Source of the DNA: Candidatus Pelagibacter sp.
GTDB lineage: Bacteria; Pseudomonadota; Alphaproteobacteria; Pelagibacterales; Pelagibacteraceae
Length of the DNA stretch: 55,792 nucleotides
Reading direction: 5' to 3'
NCBI GenBank assembly: GCA_002689925.1
Contig: NZIO01000020.1
Coordinates: 1 to 55,792, forward strand
Shown here: positions 20,576-30,222 of the stretch, piece by piece
Numbering within the stretch: position 1 is the stretch's first letter
How the letters are laid out: every line of letters starts with the position of its first letter
Notes under the pieces: model-generated
What the model saw: only the letters and a program-made list of their open reading frames with translations
What the model was told of the DNA's origin: nothing
Databases searched by the model: none
Translations under genes and position numbers: made by a program

Positions 20576-21204
20576 TGAAAATTAAAATAATAAATATTGA
20601 TAATAAAACTTCAGGTGATTTAGAAGTTTCAGATAAAGTTTTTTCTAAAAAAGCTAAAAAGGATGTTGTTTTAAAAGCTGTAAAATGGCAAATAAGTATC
20701 TTAAAAAAGAGAACAGCAAAAACAAAACAAAGAAATGAAATTAAAGGATCTACATCAAAAATTTACGCTCAAAAAGGAACAGGTGGAGCAAGACACAGTA
20801 GCAGAAAGGCTCCTATTTTTGTCGGTGGAGGTATTGCACATGGTCCAAAAGGAGCATCAAAGAGAATTCTAAAAATAAATAAACAAGAAAAAAGATTGGC
20901 GTTTAAAAATGTCTTATCTGAAAAAAATGAAAATAAAAAACTTTTTGTAGTAGATGATTTTGTTAAAGAAATTAAAAAAACGAAAGAATTTAATAATTTT
21001 TTAACAAAAAATAAACTCAATAATTTACTTTTAGTTCCAGACAAAGATTCAAAAATTAAAGTAGAAAAATCAGCAAGAAATATTCGTAATTTAAAGATTA
21101 TAGATGAAAGAAAGACTAGTATATATGATCTATTAAAGTATCAAAATGTTTTATTTACCAAAACAGCTATTAAAAATTTAGAAAAGAGATTATTAAATGA
21201 GTAA
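20575..21204 (+). CDS. rplD: 50S ribosomal protein L4
   Basis: Lines the exit tunnel; in E. coli it also autoregulates the S10 operon. It has 209 residues, with the tunnel loop region [27 protein letters not shown] (split across about residues 60-86) intact. The ATG overlaps the rplC stop, and its own stop lies inside rplW, so translational coupling is likely on both sides. Confidence 0.96.
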   Translation: MKIKIINIDNKTSGDLEVSDKVFSKKAKKDVVLKAVKWQISILKKRTAKTKQRNEIKGSTSKIYAQKGTGGARHSSRKAPIFVGGGIAHGPKGASKRILKINKQEKRLAFKNVLSEKNENKKLFVVDDFVKEIKKTKEFNNFLTKNKLNNLLLVPDKDSKIKVEKSARNIRNLKIIDERKTSIYDLLKYQNVLFTKTAIKNLEKRLLNE

Positions 21205-21490
21205 AATTCACTTTTATGACAGTATTTTGTCACCTATTATTACAGAAAAAGCAACTAGCTTGTCTGAACAAAATAAAATCATTTTTAAAGTAAACATAAA
21301 AGCTAATAAAAAAGTTATTAAAAAAAATATTGAAAAAATATTTAAAGTAAATGTTATCAAATTAAATACTATAAAAATTAAAGGTAAAAACAAAGTAGTA
21401 AGAGGAAAAAAGGTAAAAAAAGCAGATTATAAAAAAGCTATAGTAACTTTAAAAAAAGGTCAAAGTATTGATCTAACAACTGGATTGTAA
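21197..21490 (+). CDS. rplW: 50S ribosomal protein L23
   Basis: Sits at the exit-tunnel mouth and docks trigger factor and SRP. The 97-residue protein starts [18 protein letters not shown], with the family motif ITEKA, and is strongly lysine-rich. The start overlaps the rplD end by 8 bases, as expected for this cluster. Next is rplB after 4 bases. Confidence 0.95.
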   Translation: MSKIHFYDSILSPIITEKATSLSEQNKIIFKVNIKANKKVIKKNIEKIFKVNVIKLNTIKIKGKNKVVRGKKVKKADYKKAIVTLKKGQSIDLTTGL

Positions 21491-21494
21491 TTTT

Positions 21495-22322
21495 ATGTCA
21501 CTTAAAACATTTAAACCCTATACAAAGTCCACAAGAGGAACAGTGCTTGTCAACAAAGCAGGCTTATGGAAAGGTAAGCCACTCAAATCTCTTACAATAG
21601 GAAAAAAATCTACTGGTGGAAGAAATAATCAAGGAAGATTAACAGCGAGAAATAAAGGTGCTGGACATAAAAATAAATATAGAATTATAGATTTTTTAAG
21701 AAAAACCGATGATGTAAAAGCTAAAATTGAAAGAATTGAATATGATCCAAATAGAACTTGCTACATTATGTTGGCAAACTACGAGAATGGAATTAAATCT
21801 TATATGATAGCACCCAACGAAATAAAAGTTGGTGATGAAATAGTTTCTGGAAGAAATAAAGAAATAAAAATTGGCAATTGTATGCCTTTAAGTGATATTC
21901 CTGCTGGTACATATATTCATAATATAGAGCTAAATCCTGGTGGAGGAGGAAAACTAGTTAGATCTGCTGGTGGATCAGCACAATTATCAGGCAATGATGG
22001 AATTTATAGTATTATAAAATTAGCCTCTGGAGAAATAAGAAAAATTATAAGTACTGCAAAAGCTACAATTGGTGTTGTTTCAAATTTAGATCAAAAAAAT
22101 GTTAAGATTGGTAAAGCTGGAAGAAATAGATGGATGGGTAGAAGACCTCATACTAGAGGAGTAGCCATGAATCCAGTTGATCACCCACATGGAGGTGGAG
22201 AAGGAAAAACATCTGGTGGTAGAAACCCGGTTTCAAGAACAGGACAATCTTCAAAAGGATTAAAAACAAGAAAAAATAAAAGAACAAATAAATTTATAAT
22301 TTCTAGGAGAAAAAAGAGGTAA
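21495..22322 (+). CDS. rplB: 50S ribosomal protein L2
   Basis: A core 23S rRNA-binding protein needed for subunit joining and peptidyl transfer. The 275 residues match the family, with the C-terminal motif MNPVDHPHGGGEG, including the conserved histidine, near residue 230. Basic tail. It precedes rpsS by 7 bases. Confidence 0.98.
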   Translation: MSLKTFKPYTKSTRGTVLVNKAGLWKGKPLKSLTIGKKSTGGRNNQGRLTARNKGAGHKNKYRIIDFLRKTDDVKAKIERIEYDPNRTCYIMLANYENGIKSYMIAPNEIKVGDEIVSGRNKEIKIGNCMPLSDIPAGTYIHNIELNPGGGGKLVRSAGGSAQLSGNDGIYSIIKLASGEIRKIISTAKATIGVVSNLDQKNVKIGKAGRNRWMGRRPHTRGVAMNPVDHPHGGGEGKTSGGRNPVSRTGQSSKGLKTRKNKRTNKFIISRRKKR

Positions 22323-22329
22323 TTAAAAT

Positions 22330-22644
22330 ATGGCTAGAGCAGTTTGGAAAGGTCCATTTGTTGACCCAAGTCTATTAAAGAAGATTGGTAAATTAAAAGA
22401 CCAAAGTACTAAAAAACCTATTAAAACTTGGGCAAGAAATTCAACTATCACACCTGACTTTGTTGGAATAAGTTTTTTAATACACAATGGAAAAAAGTTT
22501 ATCCCAATAACAATTTCAGATGAAATGGTTGGTCATAAGCTAGGAGAATTTGCTCCTACAAGACAGTTTGCTGGACATACACCAGCAGATAAAAAAGCAG
22601 CAGCAGAAAAAACTCCTGCATCTAAACCAGGAGAAAAAAAATAA
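22330..22644 (+). CDS. rpsS: 30S ribosomal protein S19
   Basis: 30S head protein near the A-site finger. It has 104 residues; the conserved WKGPFVD start and KLGEFAPTR...GH signature are present. A lysine/alanine tail of roughly 15 residues ([15 protein letters not shown]) extends past the usual end at about 92. It is immediately followed by rplV with no spacer. Confidence 0.97.
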   Translation: MARAVWKGPFVDPSLLKKIGKLKDQSTKKPIKTWARNSTITPDFVGISFLIHNGKKFIPITISDEMVGHKLGEFAPTRQFAGHTPADKKAAAEKTPASKPGEKK

Positions 22645-23040
22645 ATGAGCAAAAGAGAAAAGAATATTAAAGAAAAAATAGTAAGGGCGGTTAATAAGAA
22701 TATTAGATCAAGCCCAAGAAAAATTAACTTGATTTTAAGACATATTAAGGGAAAAAAAGCTGATATTGCAATTAGAGATTTAGATTTTGCTAGACAGAGA
22801 ATTGCAAAAGATATTCAAAAAACTGTCAAATCTGCAGTAGCAAATGCTGAAAATAATTATCAGTTTGATATTGATAGTCTTTATGTCAAAGAAGCATATG
22901 TAGGAAAGGGCCTAGTAATGAAAAGATTTCGCCCAAGAGCAAAAGGTAGAGCTTCTTCAATTAAAAAGCCTTTTAGTAATGTAACAATAGTTTTATCTGA
23001 AAATGTAAAAAAGGAAAGTGAACATGGGACAAAAAGTTAA
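22645..23040 (+). CDS. rplV: 50S ribosomal protein L22
   Basis: Exit-tunnel protein, 131 residues versus about 110 in E. coli. The extra length is mostly a charged N-terminal extension ([18 protein letters not shown]) before the conserved [15 protein letters not shown]. The tunnel-hairpin region [16 protein letters not shown] is intact near residues 93-108. Its 3' end overlaps rpsC by 17 bases. Confidence 0.95.
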   Translation: MSKREKNIKEKIVRAVNKNIRSSPRKINLILRHIKGKKADIAIRDLDFARQRIAKDIQKTVKSAVANAENNYQFDIDSLYVKEAYVGKGLVMKRFRPRAKGRASSIKKPFSNVTIVLSENVKKESEHGTKS

Positions 23041-23692
23041 TCCAGTAGGTTTCAGACTTGGAGTAAACAGAGGATGGGATTCTGTTTGGTTTGCAAAAAA
23101 GAATGATTTTGGAAATTTTTTAATTGAAGATTTTAAAATTAGAAAACTAATTAAAGAAAAAGTTATTAATGCAGGTGTTTCAAAAGTTTTAATAGAAAGA
23201 TCATCAAAAAAATGTTCTGTAACTATTTATACGTCGAGACCTGGATTTGTTATTGGTAAAAAAGGCTCAGATATTGAAAAGATTAAAAAATTAATTTCTA
23301 AAATTTCATCTAATGAAATTAGTTTAAACATAAAAGAAGTTAAAAAACCTGAACTTAATGCATATCTTGTCGCTGAAAATATAGCTCAGCAATTAGTTAA
23401 AAGAATTGCTTATAGAAGAGCTATGAAAAGAGCTATTCAATCTGCATTAAGACTTGGTGCTAAAGGTATAAGAGTTTGTGTAAGTGGGAGATTAGCTGGT
23501 AATGAAATAGCAAGAACTGAATGGTTAAGAGAGGGAAGTGTACCTCTACACACACTAAGAGCAGATGTTGACTATTCTGAAGCAGAAGCCTTAACAACCT
23601 ATGGAATTATTGGTGTAAAAGTTTGGATTTTTAAAGGTTTGATAATTAAAAGTGATAACAACGAAGACAAAGAAAAGGAAAATGTTAAATAA
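23024..23692 (+). CDS. rpsC: 30S ribosomal protein S3
   Basis: Forms part of the mRNA entry channel and its helicase. I start at the ATG at 23024 because it gives the canonical [13 protein letters not shown] and has AGGAAA about seven bases upstream; a GTG two codons earlier is less likely. The 222 residues include a KH domain with the [13 protein letters not shown] motif. It overlaps rplV and precedes rplP by 2 bases. Confidence 0.97.
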   Translation: MGQKVNPVGFRLGVNRGWDSVWFAKKNDFGNFLIEDFKIRKLIKEKVINAGVSKVLIERSSKKCSVTIYTSRPGFVIGKKGSDIEKIKKLISKISSNEISLNIKEVKKPELNAYLVAENIAQQLVKRIAYRRAMKRAIQSALRLGAKGIRVCVSGRLAGNEIARTEWLREGSVPLHTLRADVDYSEAEALTTYGIIGVKVWIFKGLIIKSDNNEDKEKENVK

Positions 23693-23694
23693 TC

Positions 23695-24108
23695 ATGCTG
23701 CAACCAACTAGAACAAAATACAGAAAAGCTCATAAAGGCAGAATTCATGGAATAGCTGGAAGAGGTGAGTTATTAAACTATGGTGCTTTTGGTCTTAAAG
23801 CAATGGAGCCTGAAAGAATAGTATCTAAGCAATTAGAGGCTGCTAGAGTTGCTTTAACAAGATATATGAAAAGAACAGGTAAAGTTTGGATGAGAGTTTT
23901 CCCAAACATACCAGTATCTAAAAAACCTGTTGAAGTTAGAATGGGCAAAGGAAAAGGAGCTCCAGAATTTTGGGTTTGTAGAGTAAAACCTGGCAGAATC
24001 TTATTTGAAGTTGATGGGGTAACAGAAGAAGTTGCAAGAGTAGCACTATATAAAGCCTCAGCAAAACTTCCAATTAAAACAAAATTTGTTAAAAGGTATG
24101 AAAAATGA
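23695..24108 (+). CDS. rplP: 50S ribosomal protein L16
   Basis: Binds near the A-site tRNA elbow and the peptidyl-transferase centre. It has 137 residues with [16 protein letters not shown] at the start and [17 protein letters not shown] near 82-98. Its stop overlaps the start of rpmC (ATGA). Confidence 0.98.
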   Translation: MLQPTRTKYRKAHKGRIHGIAGRGELLNYGAFGLKAMEPERIVSKQLEAARVALTRYMKRTGKVWMRVFPNIPVSKKPVEVRMGKGKGAPEFWVCRVKPGRILFEVDGVTEEVARVALYKASAKLPIKTKFVKRYEK

Positions 24109-24287
24109 AAAATAAAGATATACAAAAAATGTCCAAAACTGAGCTAAATAACAATTATATTAAATTAAAAAAGGATTTGTTTAATTTAAGATTTCAAAAA
24201 ACAAATGGTCAATTAACAAATCCAGCAAAAATAAATGAACTAAAAAAACTGATATCAAAAACATTAACTAAAATAAATATAAAATAA
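24105..24287 (+). CDS. rpmC: 50S ribosomal protein L29
   Basis: Small helical protein at the exit tunnel. It has 60 residues with the typical [19 protein letters not shown] core. The start overlaps the rplP stop by 4 bases, so it is probably translated by coupling. Followed by rpsQ after 2 bases. Confidence 0.94.
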   Translation: MKNKDIQKMSKTELNNNYIKLKKDLFNLRFQKTNGQLTNPAKINELKKLISKTLTKINIK

Positions 24288-24289
24288 TT

Positions 24290-24520
24290 ATGACAAAAAG
24301 AGTTCTTTCAGGAGTAGTGGTGAGTGATAAAAATGACAAAACTGTTGTTGTTAAAGTAAAAAGAAAATACATCCACCCATTTTTTAAAAAAGTAATATCT
24401 TCATCAAAAAAATACCATGCACACGATGAAAAAAATGAATTTAAAAATGGGGATAATATTAAAATAGTTGAGTCAAAACCTTATTCTAAAAATAAACAAT
24501 GGAAGGTATTTAGTAAATAA
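24290..24520 (+). CDS. rpsQ: 30S ribosomal protein S17
   Basis: An OB-fold primary 16S rRNA-binding protein. It has 76 residues, with [20 protein letters not shown] at the start and [16 protein letters not shown] in the middle. Slightly shorter than the E. coli protein (84). It precedes rplN by 4 bases. Confidence 0.96.
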   Translation: MTKRVLSGVVVSDKNDKTVVVKVKRKYIHPFFKKVISSSKKYHAHDEKNEFKNGDNIKIVESKPYSKNKQWKVFSK

Positions 24521-24524
24521 TTTT

Positions 24525-24893
24525 ATGATACAAGATCACACTGAATTAAATGTAGCTGATAACACAGGGGCAAAAAGAGTTGAATGTATAAAAGTATTAG
24601 GTGGTTCTAAACGAAGATACGCTTCAATAGGTGATGTAATTGTTATTACTGTAAAAGATGCTTTACCAAGAGGTAAAGTTAAAAAAGGAACTGTTCACAA
24701 AGCTGTCGTTGTGAGAACAAAAAAAGGTATACACAGAAATGATGGTTCAAAAGTTAAATTTGATAGTAATGCTGTAGTACTTATTGATGACAAAGGTGAA
24801 CCATTAGGAACAAGAATTTTTGGTCCCGTAACAAGAGAACTTAGATCAAAAGCTCAAATGAAAATTATTTCTTTAGCACCGGAGGTTTTATGA
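24525..24893 (+). CDS. rplN: 50S ribosomal protein L14
   Basis: Interface protein of the large subunit, 122 residues. I use the ATG at 24525, which gives the standard MIQ...[11 protein letters not shown] start. An in-frame upstream codon would read 19 unrelated residues inside rpsQ and is rejected. The [13 protein letters not shown] segment near the end is intact. First gene of the spc cluster; its stop overlaps rplX (ATGA). Confidence 0.98.
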   Translation: MIQDHTELNVADNTGAKRVECIKVLGGSKRRYASIGDVIVITVKDALPRGKVKKGTVHKAVVVRTKKGIHRNDGSKVKFDSNAVVLIDDKGEPLGTRIFGPVTRELRSKAQMKIISLAPEVL

Positions 24894-25138
24894 AGACTAG
24901 AATTAAAAAGGGTATGCAAGTAAAAATTTTATGTGGCAGGGATAAAGGAAAAAAAGGCGAAGTTATGATGATTAATAGTAAAATTGATAAAGCAATTGTT
25001 AAAGGGATTAATATTGTAAAAAAACATCTTAAAACTACAAAAGAAAAAAAAGGTGGAATTATTCCTAAAGAAAGCTTTATTCATTTATCTAATTTGGAAA
25101 ATATTAAAGCAGAAACTTCATCAAAAGGTAAAAAATGA
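24890..25138 (+). CDS. rplX: 50S ribosomal protein L24
   Basis: Assembly-initiating KOW-domain protein near the exit tunnel. It has only 82 residues (E. coli 104), mostly the KOW core with [16 protein letters not shown] strong GGAGGT (24881-24886) lies unusually close, three bases before the ATG. The start overlaps rplN and the stop overlaps rplE, both as ATGA. Confidence 0.95.
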   Translation: MKTRIKKGMQVKILCGRDKGKKGEVMMINSKIDKAIVKGINIVKKHLKTTKEKKGGIIPKESFIHLSNLENIKAETSSKGKK

Positions 25139-25689
25139 CTCCGAGATTAAAAGAATTATATAATAATCAAATAAAAGAATCATTAATGAAAAAATTTTCT
25201 TTACCAAATAAACTAATGGTTCCAGAAATCACTAAAGTAGTTTTAAATATGGGTCTTGGTGCAGAAGGTACTGAGACAAAAAAAATCAAAACATGTGTTG
25301 ATGATATGTCTTTGATTAGTGGACAAATGCCATTAATAACAAAATCAAAAAAGTCAATATCAAATTTTAAAACAAGAAAAGGTACGAGCATGGGAGTAAA
25401 AGTAACTCTTAGAAAAAATAAGATGTACGAATTTATTGATAGACTTGTTAATATAGCGCTGCCAAGAATTAAAGATTTTAGAGGTTTATCTCCTAAAGGC
25501 TTTGATAAATTTGGAAATTATAGTTTTGGTATTAAAGAGCATATAATTTTTCCAGAAATAAACTTTGATAAAGTTGAAAAAATAAGAGGGATGGATATAA
25601 CGATTATAATTAGTTCAAAAAATAAAGATCATACATTATCTTTATTAGAAGAATTAAATTTTCCATTTAATAAAGAAAAAACAAATTAA
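25135..25689 (+). CDS. rplE: 50S ribosomal protein L5
   Basis: Central protuberance protein that binds 5S rRNA. It has 184 residues with KVVLNMGLG near 40, the [14 protein letters not shown] segment and the C-terminal [12 protein letters not shown]. Usual length. It overlaps rplX by 4 bases and is followed by rpsN after 15. Confidence 0.97.
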   Translation: MTPRLKELYNNQIKESLMKKFSLPNKLMVPEITKVVLNMGLGAEGTETKKIKTCVDDMSLISGQMPLITKSKKSISNFKTRKGTSMGVKVTLRKNKMYEFIDRLVNIALPRIKDFRGLSPKGFDKFGNYSFGIKEHIIFPEINFDKVEKIRGMDITIIISSKNKDHTLSLLEELNFPFNKEKTN

Positions 25690-25704
25690 AAAGAAAGGAA
25701 TAAT

Positions 25705-26010
25705 ATGGCAAAAAAAAGTGCAGTAAATAGAAACCTTAAAAGAATTAAATTAAGTAAAAAATATTTAAAGAAAAGAAATACATTAAGAGCAAAGGTAAGA
25801 GATAAAAAACTCTCATTAGAAGAAAGATTTGCTGCTCAACTTAAGCTATCTAAGTTGCCAAAAAATTCATCTAAAACAAGAGTAAGAAATAGATGTGAAA
25901 TCACTGGAAGACCACATGGGGTTTATAGAAAATTAAAAATTTCAAGAATTGCACTTAGAGAGTTAGCTTCTAGTGGTAAAATTCCTGGAATGGTAAAATC
26001 AAGCTGGTAA
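25705..26010 (+). CDS. rpsN: 30S ribosomal protein S14 (zinc-independent form)
   Basis: 30S head protein. At 101 residues it is the long form without the CxxC zinc ribbon: the signature reads [18 protein letters not shown] with a single cysteine. That form does not need zinc. AAGGAA precedes the ATG. The stop overlaps a strong ribosome-binding site for rpsH. Confidence 0.97.
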   Translation: MAKKSAVNRNLKRIKLSKKYLKKRNTLRAKVRDKKLSLEERFAAQLKLSKLPKNSSKTRVRNRCEITGRPHGVYRKLKISRIALRELASSGKIPGMVKSSW

Positions 26011-26019
26011 GGAGGTAAA

Positions 26020-26418
26020 ATGAGTTTTGGAGATCCGATAGGAGATATGTTAGCAAGAATTAAAAATGGCCAAATGAGGTCAATGAAGAAAATTGATGTT
26101 CCTGCTTCAAATTTTAGAGGAAAGATTTTAGATATTTTAACAAAAGAGGGCTATATAATTAATTACAAAGAAGAAAAAAATAAAGAAAATAAAAATAATT
26201 TTAAAGTTGATTTGAAATATAGTGAGGGATCACCTGTAATTAAAGAAATAAGTAGAGTTTCAAAACCAGGTAGAAGAATTTATGCTAGCGCAGATAGTAT
26301 TCCAAGAATTCAAAATGGAATGGGTATAGCGATAGTATCAACATCAAAAGGAGTAATGACTGATGAAGATGCAAGAAAGCAAAACATTGGTGGAGAGGTA
26401 ATTTGTAGGGTATTCTAA
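26020..26418 (+). CDS. rpsH: 30S ribosomal protein S8
   Basis: A primary 16S rRNA-binding protein; in E. coli it represses the spc operon. It has 132 residues with DPIGDMLARIKNG at the start and the C-terminal SKGVMTDEDARKQNIGGEVICRVF. It has the best Shine-Dalgarno in the window, AAGGAGGT (26009-26016), four bases before the ATG and overlapping the rpsN stop. Confidence 0.98.
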   Translation: MSFGDPIGDMLARIKNGQMRSMKKIDVPASNFRGKILDILTKEGYIINYKEEKNKENKNNFKVDLKYSEGSPVIKEISRVSKPGRRIYASADSIPRIQNGMGIAIVSTSKGVMTDEDARKQNIGGEVICRVF

Positions 26419-26958
26419 ATGTCAAAAATAGGTAAACAAGCAATTCAAATTCCTGAAAAAACTACTGCTAAACTTGAGAGCGGAAAGATTCTTTTTAATG
26501 GACCAAAAGGTTCATTTGAAGTTAATGTTAATAACAGATTGTTTTCAACAGAAATTACAAAAGAAAATCTTTTAACAATTTCTCCTATTAAAAAAACTGA
26601 TGAAATTAAAAAATCATGGGGAATGTCTAGAAGCCTTCTTAAAAATGCTATTCATGGTGTAAGCGTTGGTTATGAAAAAATTTTGGAATTAAAAGGAGTA
26701 GGTTATAGAGCTGCACTTAAAGGAACAGTCTTAAATTTACAACTAGGATATAGCCATGATATTAACTATAATATTCCAAAAGGAATTACATTAACAGTTG
26801 AAAAACAAACTACTATTAAAATTAATGGTATAGATAAAGAACAAGTTGGAAGAGTAGCTGCTATAATAAAATCATATAGACCAGTTGAGCCTTATAAAGG
26901 AAAAGGAATTAAAGAAAAAGGTCAATATGTTTTAAGAAAAGAAGGCAAGAAAAAGTAA
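26419..26958 (+). CDS. rplF: 50S ribosomal protein L6
   Basis: Large-subunit protein near the sarcin-ricin loop. It has 179 residues with two L6 repeats. The conserved ELKGVGYRA falls near 91-99 and the tail signature PVEPYKGKGIKEKGQYVLRKEGKKK is intact at 153-178. It starts directly after the rpsH stop and overlaps rplR by one base. Confidence 0.98.
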   Translation: MSKIGKQAIQIPEKTTAKLESGKILFNGPKGSFEVNVNNRLFSTEITKENLLTISPIKKTDEIKKSWGMSRSLLKNAIHGVSVGYEKILELKGVGYRAALKGTVLNLQLGYSHDINYNIPKGITLTVEKQTTIKINGIDKEQVGRVAAIIKSYRPVEPYKGKGIKEKGQYVLRKEGKKK

Positions 26959-27314
26959 TGACAAATACACGAGATAAAAGAAGATTAATGAGAGTGAGAA
27001 AAAAGATCAAATCTGTTAATTATGACAGGTATCGATTAACGGTATATAGATCTACAAAAAATATTTCAGGTCAAATTATTGATGATAATACAAGCAAAAC
27101 TTTAGTTTCTGCATCTTCATTGGAAAAAGAATTGAAAGAAAAACTTACTAAAGAAAATAAAAAAAAGAAATCTAATATAGTTGGTGAACTACTTGCAAAA
27201 AGAGCTCTCGAAAAAAAAATTAAAAATGTTGTTTTTGACAGAGGGAAGTATAGATATCATGGAAGAGTTAAAGAACTAGCAGATAGTTTAAGAAAAAATG
27301 GATTAAATTTATAA
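26958..27314 (+). CDS. rplR: 50S ribosomal protein L18
   Basis: Binds 5S rRNA with L5 in the central protuberance. It has 118 residues, a basic N-terminus ([14 protein letters not shown]) and the C-terminal [23 protein letters not shown]. The start overlaps the rplF stop as TAATG. Usual length. Confidence 0.97.
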   Translation: MTNTRDKRRLMRVRKKIKSVNYDRYRLTVYRSTKNISGQIIDDNTSKTLVSASSLEKELKEKLTKENKKKKSNIVGELLAKRALEKKIKNVVFDRGKYRYHGRVKELADSLRKNGLNL

Positions 27315-27316
27315 TT

Positions 27317-27814
27317 ATGGAAAAATCAGAATTTAAAGATAAGTTAGTATCTATTAATAGAATAACAAAAGTTGTTAAAGGAGGACGAAGATTCGCTTTT
27401 GCTGCTTTAGTTGTAGTTGGAAATCAAGCAGGATCAATAGGAATGGGACATGGTAAGGCAAAACAGGTTCCTGATGCTATTAAAAAAGCTACAGAAAATG
27501 CGAGAAAAAATTTATTACAAATACCTTTAAAAGAAGGAAGAACCCTTCACCATGACGTTAGAAGCAAAAATGGAGCCGGCAGAGTCATGTTAAGATCTGC
27601 TCCTCCAGGAACTGGTATCATTGCTGGCGGTGCTATCAGAGCAGTTTGTGAAGTTTTAGGAATTCAAGATATTGTAGCAAAATCTCTTGGGTCACAAAAC
27701 CCTCATAATGTTTTAAGAGCTTGTATTGATGCTTTAAAAAGTCAATTAAGCCCTAAATCAATTTCTAAAATTAGAGGAAAACAAATATCTGAAATTATAA
27801 AAAGTCGAGGATAA
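27317..27814 (+). CDS. rpsE: 30S ribosomal protein S5
   Basis: Helps form the mRNA entry channel and decoding fidelity site. It has 165 residues: an N-terminal double-stranded RNA-binding fold ([23 protein letters not shown]) and a C-terminal domain with [20 protein letters not shown]. The next gene, 3 bases away, is rplO; the rpmD (L30) gene usually between them is absent. Confidence 0.98.
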   Translation: MEKSEFKDKLVSINRITKVVKGGRRFAFAALVVVGNQAGSIGMGHGKAKQVPDAIKKATENARKNLLQIPLKEGRTLHHDVRSKNGAGRVMLRSAPPGTGIIAGGAIRAVCEVLGIQDIVAKSLGSQNPHNVLRACIDALKSQLSPKSISKIRGKQISEIIKSRG

Positions 27815-27817
27815 AAT

Positions 27818-28279
27818 ATGAAACTTAATGAAATAAGTTCAAAAAATAAAAAAGAAAAAAAAAGAGTTGGTAGAGGCATAGGTTCTGGCAAAGGTAAGAC
27901 CAGCGGAAGAGGTCACAAAGGGCAGAAATCTAGATCTGGTGTTGCAATTAAAAGTTTTGAAGGTGGTCAAATGCCTTTGTATAGAAGATTGCCTAAAAGA
28001 GGCTTTAAACCAATTAAAAAGAAAGAAAATATTGCAGTAATAAACTTATCTAAAATTGATCATATTGTAGAAAAAAAAGTTTTAGGATTAGATAAAACTA
28101 TTAATTTAGAAAGTTTAAAAAAAACAAATATTATTAATAAAAAATATAATAAATTAAAAATTTTAGGTTCTGGAGAGTTAAAAAGTAAAATTAAAATTGA
28201 AGCAGACTTTGCATCCAAAAATGCAAAACAACAAATTGAAAAATTTGGTGGCTCAATCAAATCAATTCAAAAGAGCTAG
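27818..28279 (+). CDS. rplO: 50S ribosomal protein L15
   Basis: Late-assembly large-subunit protein. It has 153 residues with the glycine/arginine-rich N-terminus (RVGRGIGSGKGKTSGRGHKGQKSR split over residues about 17-40) and FEGGQMPLYRRLPKRGF. It follows rpsE directly and precedes secY by 8 bases. Confidence 0.97.
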   Translation: MKLNEISSKNKKEKKRVGRGIGSGKGKTSGRGHKGQKSRSGVAIKSFEGGQMPLYRRLPKRGFKPIKKKENIAVINLSKIDHIVEKKVLGLDKTINLESLKKTNIINKKYNKLKILGSGELKSKIKIEADFASKNAKQQIEKFGGSIKSIQKS

Positions 28280-28287
28280 ATTTTATA

Positions 28288-29574
28288 ATGTCAAATTCTT
28301 TAAATAAATCTAATGATTTAAAAAGTAGAATAATTTTTACAATATTAGTTCTATCAATTTATAGAATGGGTACTTATATACCAATTCCAGGAATAGATCC
28401 GCTTGCCTTGCAAGAGTTGATGAGTTCAAATCAAAAGGGATTACTTGGAATGTTCAACGTTTTTGCTGGCGGTGCTATTTCAAGAATGGCAATTTTTGCA
28501 TTAGGTATCATGCCATATATTTCTTCTTCAATTATAGTACAACTATTAACGGGTGTTTCTGAATATTTTAAAAATTTAAAGAGTCAAGGTGAAACGGGTA
28601 GAGCAAAAATTACTCAAATAACTCGATATGGAACAGTTTTTTTAGCTACAATCCAAGGATACGGATTATCTGTGGGTTTAGAGAGTGCCTCCAATGTAGT
28701 AATTGATCCTGGTATGTTTTTTAGAATAACCACTGTTATCACTATTGTTGCAGGAACAGTTTTTTTGATGTGGTTAGGAGAACAAATTACTTATAGGGGC
28801 ATTGGTAATGGTATTTCATTAATTATCTTTTCAGGAATTGTTGCTGAAATTCCTAGAGCATTAGCAACAACCTTTGAATTAGGAAGAACAGGAGCTATTT
28901 CATCAGTTTTAATAATAGGTATTTTTTTATTATTGCTTATTACAATTATGTTTATTGTATTTATGGAAAGAGCTATGAGAAAAATATTAATTAATTATCC
29001 AAAAAGACAGATGGGATCAAAAGTTTATGGAGGTGAATCATCACATTTACCTCTAAAAATAAATACTGCTGGTGTTATACCTGCAATTTTTGCTTCAGCT
29101 TTATTATTGCTACCTATAACTTTTTCTAACTTCGCAACTTCGACAGAAAGTGATTTTTTTGTAAATTTATCTTCTTACTTTTCTCAAGGCAAGCCTCTGT
29201 ATATGATTTTATATGCTTTTGGAATAATTTTTTTCACATTTTTTTATACATCCATAGTTTTTAATCCAAAGGAAACTGCAGAAAATTTAAGAAAACATGG
29301 TGGCTATGTTCCTGGAATTAGACCTGGTGATAGAACTGCTGATTATATAGATAATATTTTAACAAAACTTACAACAATTGGTGCTTTGTATCTAACATTA
29401 GTTTGTTTGATGCCTGAGTTTTTAATTTCTAAATATCCAATCCCTTTTTATCTTGGAGGTACATCTGTATTAATAGTTGTTGTTGTTGCAATGGATACTG
29501 TTACACAAGTCCAAACAAGATTAATGAGTCAGCAATATGAAGCTTTGATTAAAAAAGCTAAATTTGGAAAATAA
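28288..29574 (+). CDS. secY: Preprotein translocase subunit SecY
   Basis: The channel subunit of the Sec translocon in the inner membrane. It has 428 residues with ten predicted membrane helices, starting near residue 14. Family features include YIPIPGID after helix 1, the GIGNGISLIIF segment in the middle and the C-terminal RLMSQQYEALIKKAK. It starts 8 bases after rplO and abuts adk with no spacer. Confidence 0.98.
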   Translation: MSNSLNKSNDLKSRIIFTILVLSIYRMGTYIPIPGIDPLALQELMSSNQKGLLGMFNVFAGGAISRMAIFALGIMPYISSSIIVQLLTGVSEYFKNLKSQGETGRAKITQITRYGTVFLATIQGYGLSVGLESASNVVIDPGMFFRITTVITIVAGTVFLMWLGEQITYRGIGNGISLIIFSGIVAEIPRALATTFELGRTGAISSVLIIGIFLLLLITIMFIVFMERAMRKILINYPKRQMGSKVYGGESSHLPLKINTAGVIPAIFASALLLLPITFSNFATSTESDFFVNLSSYFSQGKPLYMILYAFGIIFFTFFYTSIVFNPKETAENLRKHGGYVPGIRPGDRTADYIDNILTKLTTIGALYLTLVCLMPEFLISKYPIPFYLGGTSVLIVVVVAMDTVTQVQTRLMSQQYEALIKKAKFGK

Positions 29575-30222
29575 ATGAACCTTGTGCTTTTTGGACCGCC
29601 AGGAGCAGGAAAAGGAACTCAATCAGATAATATAACAAAAGATTATAATCTTTTTAAAGTTTCTACTGGAGATCTTTTACGTGACGAAATTAAAAAAAAA
29701 ACAAATCTTGGCAACAAAATTAAAATTCTCATTGACTCAGGAAAGTTTGTTTCTGATGAAATTATTAATGATTTAATTAAAAAGATTATATCTAACCCAA
29801 AAAATCACGACAGAATGATTTTTGATGGATATCCAAGAAATCTTAATCAAGCTAAAACTTTTGATATCTTATTAAATAGTTATAATTTAAAGATAGACTC
29901 TGTTCTAAATTTAGAAGTAGACAAAGATATATTGATTAAAAGAATCACGGGAAGATCAGTTTGCAGCAAATGTAAAAAAATATTTAACGATTTTTTTAAC
30001 CCCCCAAATAATAATCATAGTTGTTTACCAAGATTTTTAGTTAGAAGACCAGATGATAAAGCACATATTTTGGAAAATCGACTTAAGACATATTTTGACG
30101 ATACTTTTCCAGTATTAAATTATTATAAAAAAAAGAATATTTTGCATAATATAAGCGCATCTTCTGATATAGGTTCAATTTATAAGGAAATAAAGGATCT
30201 TTTAGTCAGTTTAAACCATTGA
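29575..30222 (+). CDS. adk: Adenylate kinase
   Basis: Interconverts AMP + ATP and 2 ADP. It has 215 residues with the P-loop GPPGAGKGT at 7-15, the DGYPRN motif near 84-89 and a long LID domain. The LID keeps Cys130, Cys133 and Cys150 of a four-residue zinc site, but the fourth position (153) is Arg, so metal binding may be lost or altered. It starts directly after secY, as in many bacteria. The stop codon overlaps a promoter-like sequence for the alpha cluster. Confidence 0.96.
   Translation: MNLVLFGPPGAGKGTQSDNITKDYNLFKVSTGDLLRDEIKKKTNLGNKIKILIDSGKFVSDEIINDLIKKIISNPKNHDRMIFDGYPRNLNQAKTFDILLNSYNLKIDSVLNLEVDKDILIKRITGRSVCSKCKKIFNDFFNPPNNNHSCLPRFLVRRPDDKAHILENRLKTYFDDTFPVLNYYKKKNILHNISASSDIGSIYKEIKDLLVSLNH

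Noticed and set aside
24468-24524. Upstream in-frame extension of rplN
   Set aside because: The extra 19 residues lie inside rpsQ and the L14 family starts at the later ATG.
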